Source: a virus
IMG/VR virus record: IMGVR_UViG_3300020054_000004
Coordinates: 1-34,779 of that record
DNA length: 34,779 nt
Reading direction: 5' to 3' (one strand)
Shown: piece after piece, positions 19,896-28,651 of the stretch
How the letters are laid out: every line of letters starts with the position of its first letter
Numbering within the stretch: the first letter of the stretch is position 1
Made by a program: the position numbers and the translations under genes
Notes under the pieces: model-generated
Databases searched by the model: none
The model's input: the letters and a program-made list of their open reading frames with translations, nothing else
Told to the model about the DNA's origin: nothing

Positions 19896-21320
19896 TTAAA
19901 TGATGTACCAACCAACACCAGCCCCAGCGCATACCAAGGTAAAGCTTGAATATTGCACTGAGAGGGTTTGATTGGTTGCCTGATCGTCGATGTCCTCACT
20001 GTTGCGATCAATTGTCACTGCTGCAGTGCCCAGCCGCTTGATCTGCAGCTTGAACCCAGCGCCCACATTGCCGCTGATCGCTGGCAGGGTCACAGTGACT
20101 GCAGAGGCCCCATTGTTGATCAGATAGACGCGCTCGAGCTCTGCCGCGGTCACTGCGCCAGGATCGGTGCCTGTGCCATCACCAATGGTGAATGAGGCGC
20201 TCTGGGTGTAGACGTTAGGGCGTGAGCCGCCACCAGATGCTGCTGGCTCTGCACGCCAGCCGCCTGCAGCGTGATCATAGGTCAGCACATAGTTATCAAT
20301 CCCTGCGCCTGCCGTATAACTGACATCTGCCAGAGCCGTCATGTTAGACGCTGCAATGCGAGCATCTGCGCGGGCGTCGGCGCGGGCGTCTGTGTAGTAG
20401 AGGTTAGCTGCTCCCTCTGCCACATCATCTGAATCGAGCACCACCACACCTGTGGCACCGTTCACACTGTCAACTGGCGCAGATGCTGCTGCCTCTGCAC
20501 GCCAGCCACCTGCAGCGTGATCATAGGTCAGCACATAGTTATCGATCCCTGCGCCTGCCGTATAGCTGACATCTGCCAGAGCCGTCATGTTGGACGCTGC
20601 AATGCGAGCATCTGCGCGGGCGTCAGCGCGGGCGTCTGTGTAGTAGAGGTTGGCTGCTCCCTCTGCCACATCATCTGAATCGAGCACCACCACACCTGTG
20701 GCACCGTTCACACTATCAACTGGCGCAGATGCTGCTGCCTCTGCACGCCAGCCACCTGCAGCGTGATCATAAGTCAGTACATAGTTATCGATCCCTGCGC
20801 CTGCCGTATAGCTGACATCTGCCAGAGCCGTCATGTTGGATGCCGCAATGCGAGCATCTGCGCGGGCGTCGGCGCGGGCGTCTGTGTAGTAGAGGTTAGC
20901 TGCTCCCTCTGCCACATCATCTGAATCGAGCACCACCACACCTGTGGCACCATTCACTGAGCTTACTGCGTCTGTATTGTCGATCTTGTCGATCTTGCTG
21001 TTGTCGATCACCCCACCCATATCTGCATTTACAATGAGGTGATCGCCGATTGCCCAATCACGCCCAAACTGGGTGCCAGCCACGCTCACCACATAGAAAT
21101 CACCCTTGAGCGCATTGCTGAGCGCAGGGGTGCCCGTGCTCGCGTCAAATGAGCCCTGATAGGTAAGCTGCCCCGTGAGGGCTGTATTTTCCCACTGCCC
21201 TGAGCCGCTGTTGTATTGCAGGATCTGGCCATTGGCCAGCAGCCCCAGGGTGACATCAGAGAGCCCGCTGAGCGCAGTTGCGCCACCACCACCACCGCCA
21301 CCAGAAATCATCAATGTCAT
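19896..21320 (-). CDS. Tail fibre protein with three 82-residue repeats
   Basis: A 474-residue protein. After a Gly-rich N-terminus come a strand-rich region and three nearly identical 82-residue units (VNGATGVVVLDSDDVAEG, NLYYTDARADARADAR, AGIDNYVLTYDHAAGGWRAE). The NGxTGxVVLDxDDxxEG...NLYYTDAR motif is common in phage tail fibres, where it forms the trimeric shaft. The C-terminus (about 380-474) is a separate beta domain with Gly/Thr/Val. The start has GGGAG about 10 nt upstream. It probably binds the host surface. Confidence 0.85.
   Translation of the reverse strand: MTLMISGGGGGGGATALSGLSDVTLGLLANGQILQYNSGSGQWENTALTGQLTYQGSFDASTGTPALSNALKGDFYVVSVAGTQFGRDWAIGDHLIVNADMGGVIDNSKIDKIDNTDAVSSVNGATGVVVLDSDDVAEGAANLYYTDARADARADARIAASNMTALADVSYTAGAGIDNYVLTYDHAAGGWRAEAAASAPVDSVNGATGVVVLDSDDVAEGAANLYYTDARADARADARIAASNMTALADVSYTAGAGIDNYVLTYDHAAGGWRAEAAASAPVDSVNGATGVVVLDSDDVAEGAANLYYTDARADARADARIAASNMTALADVSYTAGAGIDNYVLTYDHAAGGWRAEPAASGGGSRPNVYTQSASFTIGDGTGTDPGAVTAAELERVYLINNGASAVTVTLPAISGNVGAGFKLQIKRLGTAAVTIDRNSEDIDDQATNQTLSVQYSSFTLVCAGAGVGWYII
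20236..20959. repeat. Three tandem 246-bp repeats in the tail fibre gene
   Basis: The period is 246 bp (for example TTCACACT at 20461 and 20707). The copies differ at only a few positions, mostly third codon positions. The near identity suggests recent duplication and a site of copy-number change. Confidence 0.85.
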
Positions 21321-21335
21321 TTTTTGTATACTCCC

Positions 21336-21722
21336 TTAAATAGTGGGGTCTGAGAGGCCCAGAAGAAAAATCAGCTCATCTCCAGCGGCAGCCTTTTTGT
21401 AAGCGATTGTAGTGATCACACCACCGACAGTTGCTGCGATTGGGAGAGCGACAGCAGCAGTGGCTGGGATCTCAATCTCTGCCGCCACAGGATCAGCCGC
21501 GCCACCTCGAGCGCGCAGCTTGAGGTAGGCGCTACCTGTAGCTGAGGTGTTGCGCACACCTATGCTGATAAACTGCAGCCCTGCAGGCATGGCGGAGCCG
21601 GTTTTAGAATCCTGCACATCAGTGCTAACCAGATCCGTCCAATCTGTTGAAGCATTGGTGCTGGTATCAATTGAGCCGATATACCCCGCAGATTGCTGGG
21701 GTGGTGTTTTGTTCACCCTCAT
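21336..21722 (-). CDS. Beta-rich virion-type protein
   Basis: A 128-residue protein, not recognised. It has Ser/Thr/Ala-rich strands (GLQFISIGVRNTSATGSAYLKLRARGG, then AAEIEIPATAAVALPI) like a small beta sandwich, and a C-terminal LLGLSDPTI. It starts in an ATGA overlap on the holin-like stop and precedes the fibre gene. A fibre-adaptor or decoration role is possible from position only. Confidence 0.6.
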   Translation of the reverse strand: MRVNKTPPQQSAGYIGSIDTSTNASTDWTDLVSTDVQDSKTGSAMPAGLQFISIGVRNTSATGSAYLKLRARGGAADPVAAEIEIPATAAVALPIAATVGGVITTIAYKKAAAGDELIFLLGLSDPTI

Positions 21723-22069
21723 TGGGCCCTCCCTGAAAATTTATGCTCTGCGGCATTGCCGCCCACAAACACGCCCAGCGCAGTCTGGATAGAGAGCAGC
21801 ACTTCAGTGGTGGCTACACCCATCAGAGCTAGCGCAGAGGTGGCGATCACTGAGACCAGATAGGCAGCCATCTTGCGCCCACCAATCGCCTCAAGCCAGA
21901 TCCTGAGCTTGGGGCCGGTAGACGGCTGCGATTGAGGAGAGAGCACGCTCTCTGGTGCCAACACCCTCTCTGTAGTTTCCGCCGGGCCCGTAGGCTCTGG
22001 CGTTCCCCTCATAGGTGCTGAATTTGCCATCTCCTGCGAGCTCTCTGCAGATGGTGATATGCTGTCCAT
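21719..22069 (-). CDS. Holin-like membrane protein overlapping the endolysin gene
   Basis: A 116-residue protein. The start at 22069 is chosen for GGGAGG 9 nt upstream. The N-terminal 65 residues are polar and Pro/Ser/Glu-rich. The C-terminal half holds a long hydrophobic stretch (MAAYLVSVIATSALALMG, then VLLSIQTALGVFVGG), probably a membrane hairpin, then a short polar tail. Its first 179 nt overlap the endolysin 3' end in another frame, and it ends in ATGA overlap with the next gene. Adjacency to the endolysin supports a holin role. Confidence 0.65.
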   Translation of the reverse strand: MDSISPSAESSQEMANSAPMRGTPEPTGPAETTERVLAPESVLSPQSQPSTGPKLRIWLEAIGGRKMAAYLVSVIATSALALMGVATTEVLLSIQTALGVFVGGNAAEHKFSGRAQ

Positions 22070-22622
22070 ATGGTTTAGCCTCCCTATCTGCTGCGCTGGC
22101 TGAGTCATTAAATACTACCACAATATCACCCGGCTGCATCCCATCTACAGGCACCCTGCGCGCCTGCCAATCTCGCCAGAGCCGATAAGTAGAGGGCAGA
22201 GTTTTTTTGCGGATCTGCGGCAGCAGAGAGGCCCAGCACTGAGCTGCAAATGCGCCGCACCAAGCAAACTGCCCATCGCGCGTATAGGGCTCCTCCCAGC
22301 TCCACTGCAGCCCCTCATCACCTCTGATGTAGGGGTCAATGCGCTGCCAATCTCCACCCAGCCCGGGCTCTGTGACATCACGCTCAAACTCTGCCTGGGC
22401 GCGCTCGAGCGCTACCGCGGCAGCTGCCTGCACTTCTGAGGTGAGCGCGCACTCTCCCATGCGCCCCTCAGCTGCGGGCAGGTCGAGCATCATTGAGGCC
22501 ACCTCTCTGCGTAGGTGCCTGATGTGGGTGGCCTGCGCATCTGCCCCGCCCTGGAGCTCCAGCAGCTGTGCCTCCAACTGCCGCGCTCTCTCGATCAGAT
22601 CTTTGTTTGAGGGTCTCGCCAT
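21891..22622 (-). CDS. CHAP-domain endolysin
   Basis: A 243-residue protein. The C-terminal half is a CHAP amidase/peptidase: catalytic Cys122 in FAWCGAFAAQCW, MQPGDIVVVFND, His188 in GQHITICRE and YEGNA near 204-208. CHAP enzymes cleave peptidoglycan peptide or amide bonds. The N-terminal 80 residues are a coiled coil, possibly a tail or oligomer contact. It lacks a signal peptide, so it needs the holin for export. It starts in a TGATG overlap with the tail-hub gene. A tail-borne lysin is the alternative. Confidence 0.85.
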   Translation of the reverse strand: MARPSNKDLIERARQLEAQLLELQGGADAQATHIRHLRREVASMMLDLPAAEGRMGECALTSEVQAAAAVALERAQAEFERDVTEPGLGGDWQRIDPYIRGDEGLQWSWEEPYTRDGQFAWCGAFAAQCWASLLPQIRKKTLPSTYRLWRDWQARRVPVDGMQPGDIVVVFNDSASAADREAKPYGQHITICRELAGDGKFSTYEGNARAYGPGGNYREGVGTRERALSSIAAVYRPQAQDLA

Positions 22623-25600
22623 CAGAGATACTCCTGCCCATCATTTGCGGCAGCCCCCAGCGTGCCCGCTGCGTCTGCCAGATATGCCCGCGCCTGGTGA
22701 GAGGCCGGGGCTGAGTCATAGGTGGTGGGCTCGATATGCCCCGCGGCGCTGGCTATCCCATGCGCTGCGCTGAACGTGATCTCATTTCCAGTGATACTGG
22801 CAATTGTGTGGGTGGTGGCAGCATCCTCATCACCCGGGGGGATATAGTCGATCACATCACCCACGCTGAAAAACTCTACATCATAGCGGGTGGCGCCCGT
22901 GGGGGACTGCCCACGCCCATAAGTAAGGCTGCTCACTTCGATGGTGGTGGCATTGGTGATGGCTGCCACCTCTGCCGAAACATTCCAGCCAGTGCTGCCA
23001 AATCCATAGTGCAGCACTTCAACCTCCACTCCCTCACCTGTGAGACTTTGACGCACGCTGCGCACCATGCCCACACCTGCGCTTACACCATAGGCATCCC
23101 CATAGCCGCGCAGCTCTGGGGAGCTCACCTGCACATAGGCGCCCACCTCGAGCAAGTGCCCCAGATAAAATCCTACTGTGCCCCGCCAGAGGCGCACGGG
23201 ATCAGAGGCAATCCTGAAAATGCGGGTGAACACAGGGCGCAGCGCTGAGTAAATGTCTGCTGTATTCTGCCCCAGCTCCTCTGCAGTGGCACCGTAGAGG
23301 CTGAGGTCTAAGGAGAGGCGCTCCTGCGAATAGGAATTGATGGCGCGCTCATTGTTGATCGTCGCCTCACCCCTAAACTCTGCCTCATCCTCATCATAAT
23401 CATAGGCTACCTGCAGCTGGTTGACGCTCGCCTCAAAGACGCCCCAGCTAGGTGGCGGATCTGCCAGCCAATCACCAGCGCCCACCGTCTGGCTCACTCT
23501 GGTGGCCACCTCCATACCTACCGGCACCAGCGTGAGCTTGAGGCGCGCATTAGCTGTGCTGGTGCGGCGCAGCACCATGGCTGCACCAATCGAGCGCAAC
23601 ACGCTCTCAAAGATCGCTCTGATCTCTACATCATCACCAGCTAGGCTAAAGGTCATATTTGAGATGCGGGTGCCGCTACCCAATGAGAGAAATGAATCTT
23701 CATCAATAAATGTTGAGGAGATGTTGAGCCCCACACCTGTGGTGTCATAGGTGCCATTGATGCCCCCGCCACCTCCGCTCTCTAACAGCGTGAGCAACAC
23801 CTCTCCCGGGCTGGCATCCTCAAATCTCACAGAGCTGCTGATGATGGCCCTGCTCTCTGCGCCCCGGCTGGCCCAATCGACAACAGGCACCATCCTGGTG
23901 CGCTGGCGTCGGGATAGGTGCAAGCGATAGCCTACAGTGGCCCCGTCATAGGTGACTGCTGTTTGATGGGTGGCGCGCACATACTGCGTGATCTCCTCAT
24001 CTCTGCGCCGATCATAGGAGCGGATAGAAACAAAGAACGTCTGCCCCCCAGCTGCACTAGGGATGCCAGATATTTGCTCACTGATCAGCAGGATGCGCTC
24101 TGATGGCTGCCACCAACCCAGCGCATAATCTCTAAAGCGATAGCTCTGCCGGGAGAGCTCCTGCTGCCGCCATTCTCGAGGGTAGAGGGTGCCCTCATCC
24201 AGAGAGCGCTGATCTGGCCACACCCTAGGATAGGTTTGGGCGCCAGAGGTGGCAGGGTCGATTGGCACCACCATCTGCTGCCCGGGTGCGAGCGGCAGCT
24301 GGGGCCCATTGGCGTCATAGTATTTGGGCAGCTCATCCCCCAACCATGCTGTCCAGCTGCTGTAGGTGTAGACCGCCGCTCGCAGCGGCGCATCTATATG
24401 AGGCGTCAAATCCCAATACAGCAGGCCCCCTGCCTCCCTCATTGCCCACTTCAAAAAACCACCATCCAGCCCAGTCTGATCGGCTGGGCTGGCGGCATTG
24501 TAGCCAGAGATAAACTCTGCAGGCCACAGCCTTACCCCTGATGGGATGGTGTATCTGTGGAGCTCCAGCACAGGGGTGCTGTAGCCATGCTGGAATGGCC
24601 CGAAATTGTAGGTATGCACATTTTGATCGAGCTCATAGCCCTCTAGATCAGCGCCATGATAGTGATAGGCATCTACACGCAGCGTGATCGTTGATGATGT
24701 GCCGTTCGCGTTTCTATAGCGCAGAAAGAGGAGGCCAATGCGCGGGTGCTCAGTGTATGGCTGCCCGTCTGCTGTCTGTAGGGTGATGTCAAAAATCGTA
24801 GGGTGATCATGGCCGCCTGTGTCCACTATGTTATTGGCAGCATGGCTGCTCCAGGTCGCGGCCCCCTCCCCCACAATGTTGGGCATATCCTGTGGATTAA
24901 ATGCACCCCAGCCAATGCCGCAGGCCCATTCAAAGGTGTCGCCAATTCCCTGTTCAAAATCGTGATACCCATGCAGCAGTGTGGTCTGTCTGCTCACCCC
25001 GCCAGTGAGCCCCTCATCTACCATTGCCGTGAGAGGCACCACCTCGAGGGTGATCGCCAGCCCCTCATCTACCTCTGGCGTGCTATCGAGAAAACCCCGC
25101 ATCAGCTCCACCCAGCCACCCCAGCTGCCATCGCTGCGCCCAGAGCTCACCCAGATTGAGGCGCGGCGCCCCCGCCAGTAGACGACCTGATCAGTGAGCT
25201 CTGGCTTATTGCTCCCAGCCAGCCCTAGCTGATGATCCTGAATAGGCGTCTCACCCACCCCGCGCTGATCTAGGGTTATCGTTGGAGAGGCCCCGCCAGT
25301 GGTGCCTGAGACTCTGAATGTCTCAGCATCAATATGGCAGAGGTCTCCTGCAGAGTAGACGCCAGAGAGATCTCGATCTGTGTCTACTGTGATCGGGGTG
25401 GTGTCTGTGTGGCTGATTGGCTCGAGGAGAAACGCATGAGAGGCGCCAGTGGCTCGAGGGCCCAGCCTAGAGAATACAGTGCCAGGCTCTGATGCGCCCC
25501 CTCTGCGGTCTACTGCCAGAGAGATGGTGATGGCCTGATAGCTCGCCACACCTCCAATGGGCTCGAGCTCTGCGCCATAGTCTGAGACTGAGATGATGCT

Positions 25601-25750
25601 CTCAGAAAACGTGCGCGCCACCCCTGCGAGGGTTGAGCCAATCGCACTCACAGATGAGAGGCCAGTGGAGCTGCCAGAATAGTAGACCTGTGGCAGCCCT
25701 GCGATAACGAGAGCAAACCTGCGCCTCTGATTTTGATCAGTGAGACTCAC
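22622..25750 (-). CDS. Large tail hub/tip protein
   Basis: A 1042-residue protein, the largest in the genome. It is mixed alpha/beta with many short beta segments and Tyr/Trp-rich regions. Near the C-terminus are repeated strand motifs (EVGAYVQVSSPELRGYGDAYGV, then YDVEFFSVGDVIDYIPPGDED). Proteins of this size and place, after the tape measure and two or three smaller tail genes, form the tail hub or receptor-binding baseplate core. No clear family motif was found. It starts with ATGA overlap on the previous stop. Confidence 0.75.
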   Translation of the reverse strand: MSLTDQNQRRRFALVIAGLPQVYYSGSSTGLSSVSAIGSTLAGVARTFSESIISVSDYGAELEPIGGVASYQAITISLAVDRRGGASEPGTVFSRLGPRATGASHAFLLEPISHTDTTPITVDTDRDLSGVYSAGDLCHIDAETFRVSGTTGGASPTITLDQRGVGETPIQDHQLGLAGSNKPELTDQVVYWRGRRASIWVSSGRSDGSWGGWVELMRGFLDSTPEVDEGLAITLEVVPLTAMVDEGLTGGVSRQTTLLHGYHDFEQGIGDTFEWACGIGWGAFNPQDMPNIVGEGAATWSSHAANNIVDTGGHDHPTIFDITLQTADGQPYTEHPRIGLLFLRYRNANGTSSTITLRVDAYHYHGADLEGYELDQNVHTYNFGPFQHGYSTPVLELHRYTIPSGVRLWPAEFISGYNAASPADQTGLDGGFLKWAMREAGGLLYWDLTPHIDAPLRAAVYTYSSWTAWLGDELPKYYDANGPQLPLAPGQQMVVPIDPATSGAQTYPRVWPDQRSLDEGTLYPREWRQQELSRQSYRFRDYALGWWQPSERILLISEQISGIPSAAGGQTFFVSIRSYDRRRDEEITQYVRATHQTAVTYDGATVGYRLHLSRRQRTRMVPVVDWASRGAESRAIISSSVRFEDASPGEVLLTLLESGGGGGINGTYDTTGVGLNISSTFIDEDSFLSLGSGTRISNMTFSLAGDDVEIRAIFESVLRSIGAAMVLRRTSTANARLKLTLVPVGMEVATRVSQTVGAGDWLADPPPSWGVFEASVNQLQVAYDYDEDEAEFRGEATINNERAINSYSQERLSLDLSLYGATAEELGQNTADIYSALRPVFTRIFRIASDPVRLWRGTVGFYLGHLLEVGAYVQVSSPELRGYGDAYGVSAGVGMVRSVRQSLTGEGVEVEVLHYGFGSTGWNVSAEVAAITNATTIEVSSLTYGRGQSPTGATRYDVEFFSVGDVIDYIPPGDEDAATTHTIASITGNEITFSAAHGIASAAGHIEPTTYDSAPASHQARAYLADAAGTLGAAANDGQEYL

Positions 25751-26382
25751 GCCCAGCTCTCCTCATACAGCTCGAAAATGTCCACTGCCTCTACATTCAC
25801 CTCAGCGGCTGTGAGGCGCAACATTAGATTATCTCCTCTATTGGCCAGAGGGACCACTAACGGGCGCGGATCATCCACACCGCCGCTGGCAGCTTGCACC
25901 TGAGCCCCTGTGCCAATCACCTGCACAGGATAGGTGACCACTCCTCGCTGCTCGATTGTTGGCGTAAGCCGATTGTTTACTGTGTCCCATTGGCAGCCCG
26001 CATCAATCAGGGTGTGAGGTGAGCCAGTGGTGTCGAGCTTGTAGAGCTCAGCCAGCAGGGAGGGGGTGGTGCCTGATGCCTGGATGGTGAGAAAGAGCAA
26101 CAAGTGCCGCCCAATAGGTGAGCTGAGAAATGGGATCTCTAGCGTCTCTGCGCTGGGGGGAGGGATGATCAGCGGGCGAAATACATCAGTGGGATCATCC
26201 AGATCAGAGAAGGTGCCCTGACCTCTGGTGAAATTTGCATGAATCACGCGACGTGAGCGCCCCACCCCTAGGTGATTGATCAGATCAATCATCTGCGCCA
26301 CTGTGCCCCCCATCACTGGCGCATCCACCATGCACGCTCTAGGTGATGGGGTGGCTGCCTCAAATGCGTTTATCAGTGCCAT
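25747..26382 (-). CDS. Tail tip-region protein
   Basis: A 211-residue protein starting at 26382 (ATGA overlap with the preceding stop). A longer frame to 26409 lacks a ribosome site. It begins with helix, then Pro/Leu-rich strands (FRPLIIPPPSAETLEIPFLSSP), and ends in LRLTAAEVNVEAVDIFELYEESWA. Not recognised. It sits between two other tail proteins, so a baseplate or distal-tail role is inferred. Confidence 0.65.
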   Translation of the reverse strand: MALINAFEAATPSPRACMVDAPVMGGTVAQMIDLINHLGVGRSRRVIHANFTRGQGTFSDLDDPTDVFRPLIIPPPSAETLEIPFLSSPIGRHLLLFLTIQASGTTPSLLAELYKLDTTGSPHTLIDAGCQWDTVNNRLTPTIEQRGVVTYPVQVIGTGAQVQAASGGVDDPRPLVVPLANRGDNLMLRLTAAEVNVEAVDIFELYEESWA

Positions 26383-27416
26383 CAGGGCCCCCAGACTACC
26401 ATTGACCAAATTGGTGATGCGGGCGCGCGCAGCGCAGACTCTCTGGGCAGCGTGGGCCCATCACGCAGGAGTTCCAGATCAGCAGCGGGTGGGCGCTCAT
26501 TCACGCGCTCTGGCTCATCAGTGGTGAGCGTCTGCCATGCTGGCGCAATCTGTGCCGCAGGGATAGTGGCGCGCTGATCTCGCCAGATGATCTCTCTATC
26601 GTCGCCATTGCCGTGGGTGGCGGCGTAGATATGCGCCTCATATTCATGCTCTCGCGCTCTGCTGCCTCCCCATTTGCGGCTCAGTGCAGATTTGGTTTGG
26701 AAATCAGAGGGCAGCATAGATTTAGGCGCGGTAATCGGGGCTGCGTTCTGTAGGCCGCTCCAGGCAAAAAACACCCGGGGGCGCTTTGCCAGCTCTTTTA
26801 AAGAATTCAGCAGCGCCACCCCTCGAGCAGAGGAGAGGGGATAATCAGCCGCGCTCCGATTGGCCCCCATGGGGGTGATGTCAGAGCTGCTGTGTTTGCT
26901 ATCCACCACGCCTGCAGCCAATGGGCTGCTGAGGGGCTGCCACTGCAGGGAGAGATAGCTGATGGTGGTGGTGCCTGCTGTGGCGTCCGCTGTGGCAGTG
27001 ATCTCTAGATAGGTGCCAGCCTGCGCACCCACAGAGAGGGTGCCCTCATACCACCTCGAGGTGGAGGTGAGGTTGATTGTGCTGGTGTTGTTGTTGGTGA
27101 GCTCCTCGAGCGTGATGCTGCCCGCATTGCTGCTGTTGTCTGCTTTAACATGAATGAGCAGGGTTGAGTGGGCATTGGAGGGGATTGGGATACGCCAGCG
27201 AGCATTAGGCGCAGCAGGTGTGCCTATCACGCTAAACACGCCATCAGGCCAGCCCTGTGAAACTACAGGTGAGCAGCCTAGCTGTGCGTGGGCATAGTTG
27301 AGCATATTGCCCAAGCGGCTGATGGTGTCTGCCTGAATGATCTGGCCAGACACCACAGCATCAGGTGAGGGGATCAGCCCTGAGCCGCTGGTGGGTGCAG
27401 TGAATGAGTTAGCCAT
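26382..27416 (-). CDS. Tail protein with central beta-sandwich
   Basis: A 344-residue protein. Residues about 70-160 carry ordered Ser/Thr/Asn-rich strands (RWRIPIPSNAHSTLLIHVKAD, TLEELTNNNTSTINLTSTS, GTYLEITATADATAGTTTISYLS), like a carbohydrate-binding or jelly-roll module. The rest is helical and basic with a Pro-rich end. It starts in a TGATG overlap with the preceding gene. It could be an adsorption or tail-tip component. Confidence 0.65.
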   Translation of the reverse strand: MANSFTAPTSGSGLIPSPDAVVSGQIIQADTISRLGNMLNYAHAQLGCSPVVSQGWPDGVFSVIGTPAAPNARWRIPIPSNAHSTLLIHVKADNSSNAGSITLEELTNNNTSTINLTSTSRWYEGTLSVGAQAGTYLEITATADATAGTTTISYLSLQWQPLSSPLAAGVVDSKHSSSDITPMGANRSAADYPLSSARGVALLNSLKELAKRPRVFFAWSGLQNAAPITAPKSMLPSDFQTKSALSRKWGGSRAREHEYEAHIYAATHGNGDDREIIWRDQRATIPAAQIAPAWQTLTTDEPERVNERPPAADLELLRDGPTLPRESALRAPASPIWSMVVWGP

Positions 27417-28651
27417 CAGCCCACCCCATCATGCTCAATCGTGAGGGAGAGCGGCACCCTGCGCCGCAGCATCCCTGGATAGTTGAGATCAAAATCTGCC
27501 TCGAGGAGACGCCCGATATAGCGCCCCCGCTCTGGCTGGATGGTGTAGAGGGTGCCATATCGTGAGTTGATGTAGGTGCTACCCTGCACAGCCATGGGGG
27601 CTGTGTGGCGCCTCGAGTCTCCCCATTCTCCTACATAGGTGAGACGCTGGCCCGGGCCAGTGTATCGGATAAATCGATCACCCCAATGTTGGTACAGGTC
27701 GCGGCTGTCTGCCTCTGCATCCAGATAAAATGAGATGCGGCTGCTGGTGTAGGTGGCCAGGCGATTGCTCACCATACCTCCACCCAGCAGGCGCCGCGCA
27801 GTGGCCACTGTGTCTGTGCTGAGCTGGTGGCGCTCCACAGGGCGGGTGGGCAGCAGCACCATGGCGCAGGGGTAGCTGGCTCGCAGTCTACTGTAGACGC
27901 TCGAGCCTCCCAGCGCAGTAGGGGCCTCAGAGCCTGTGAAGCCTAGCAGGTTGCGCAGCTTTGTGCTTGACCAGCTTAACGCTGTGACCGCGCTAGGGTA
28001 GCTCACCACTGCGTGCCCCTCCTCATCGATCAGCCACCTAATACTGTTGAGCCCAGCCAGCCCCATCTCTGTGGTGTCTATATGCGAGAGAGAGAGGGTT
28101 GAGTTGGTGGCATCTGCATCTGCTGTGCTGCCTGATGCAGGATCGCGGGTGAGCACGCGCAGATCCTGATATTCCCCATCTACGGTCACAGTAAATGCCG
28201 CGCCCGCTGCCGGGGTGATCGTGATCGACCATGGCCCCAGCACCCTGCCCCTCACCCATGCGTTGGGCATAGTGGCCACCTCATTGGTGCCCACAGTAGC
28301 AGAGCTCACGGTGGCTGCGCCCACTCCGAGATAATCTGTGCCCGCAGCATAATCGACATCAAACGCAGTGCCAGAGTGCGTGATGGTGATCAGATCCTCA
28401 TCACTGATCGCCACGCCCCACCCGCCGGCGGTGGGTGATCCGCCAGCTGTTGCATAGTATTCAATTGTATCAGTGAGGCTCTGTGTTGCTGCATAGCCAT
28501 TCAGAAAATCAATCATATCCTGATAGACGACATCAGCCATGGTGATTTTGATGAATGTGGTGCCCCGCCTATAGAGGTTTACCTCGCTAAGATCTCGCAG
28601 ATCACATTCTGTGAGTAGGGCAAAATTAGGCGCGCTGTCTGGACTAGGCAT
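27416..28651 (-). CDS. Distal tail-region protein
   Basis: A 411-residue protein directly after the tape measure (TGATG overlap). The N-terminal region reads NFALLTECDLRDLSEVNLYRRG, then helix (VVYQDMIDFLNGYAATQSL), and a beta-rich remainder. The C-terminus repeats Tyr/Arg-rich strands (YGTLYTIQPERGRYIGRLLEADFD). In long-tailed phages the first gene after the tape measure often encodes the distal tail protein. That assignment is by position. Confidence 0.7.
   Translation of the reverse strand: MPSPDSAPNFALLTECDLRDLSEVNLYRRGTTFIKITMADVVYQDMIDFLNGYAATQSLTDTIEYYATAGGSPTAGGWGVAISDEDLITITHSGTAFDVDYAAGTDYLGVGAATVSSATVGTNEVATMPNAWVRGRVLGPWSITITPAAGAAFTVTVDGEYQDLRVLTRDPASGSTADADATNSTLSLSHIDTTEMGLAGLNSIRWLIDEEGHAVVSYPSAVTALSWSSTKLRNLLGFTGSEAPTALGGSSVYSRLRASYPCAMVLLPTRPVERHQLSTDTVATARRLLGGGMVSNRLATYTSSRISFYLDAEADSRDLYQHWGDRFIRYTGPGQRLTYVGEWGDSRRHTAPMAVQGSTYINSRYGTLYTIQPERGRYIGRLLEADFDLNYPGMLRRRVPLSLTIEHDGVG

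Noticed and set aside
22339-23248. Plus-strand frames opposite the endolysin and tail hub
   Set aside because: They are antisense to motif-bearing or coupled minus-strand genes, with no ribosome sites or plausible domains.
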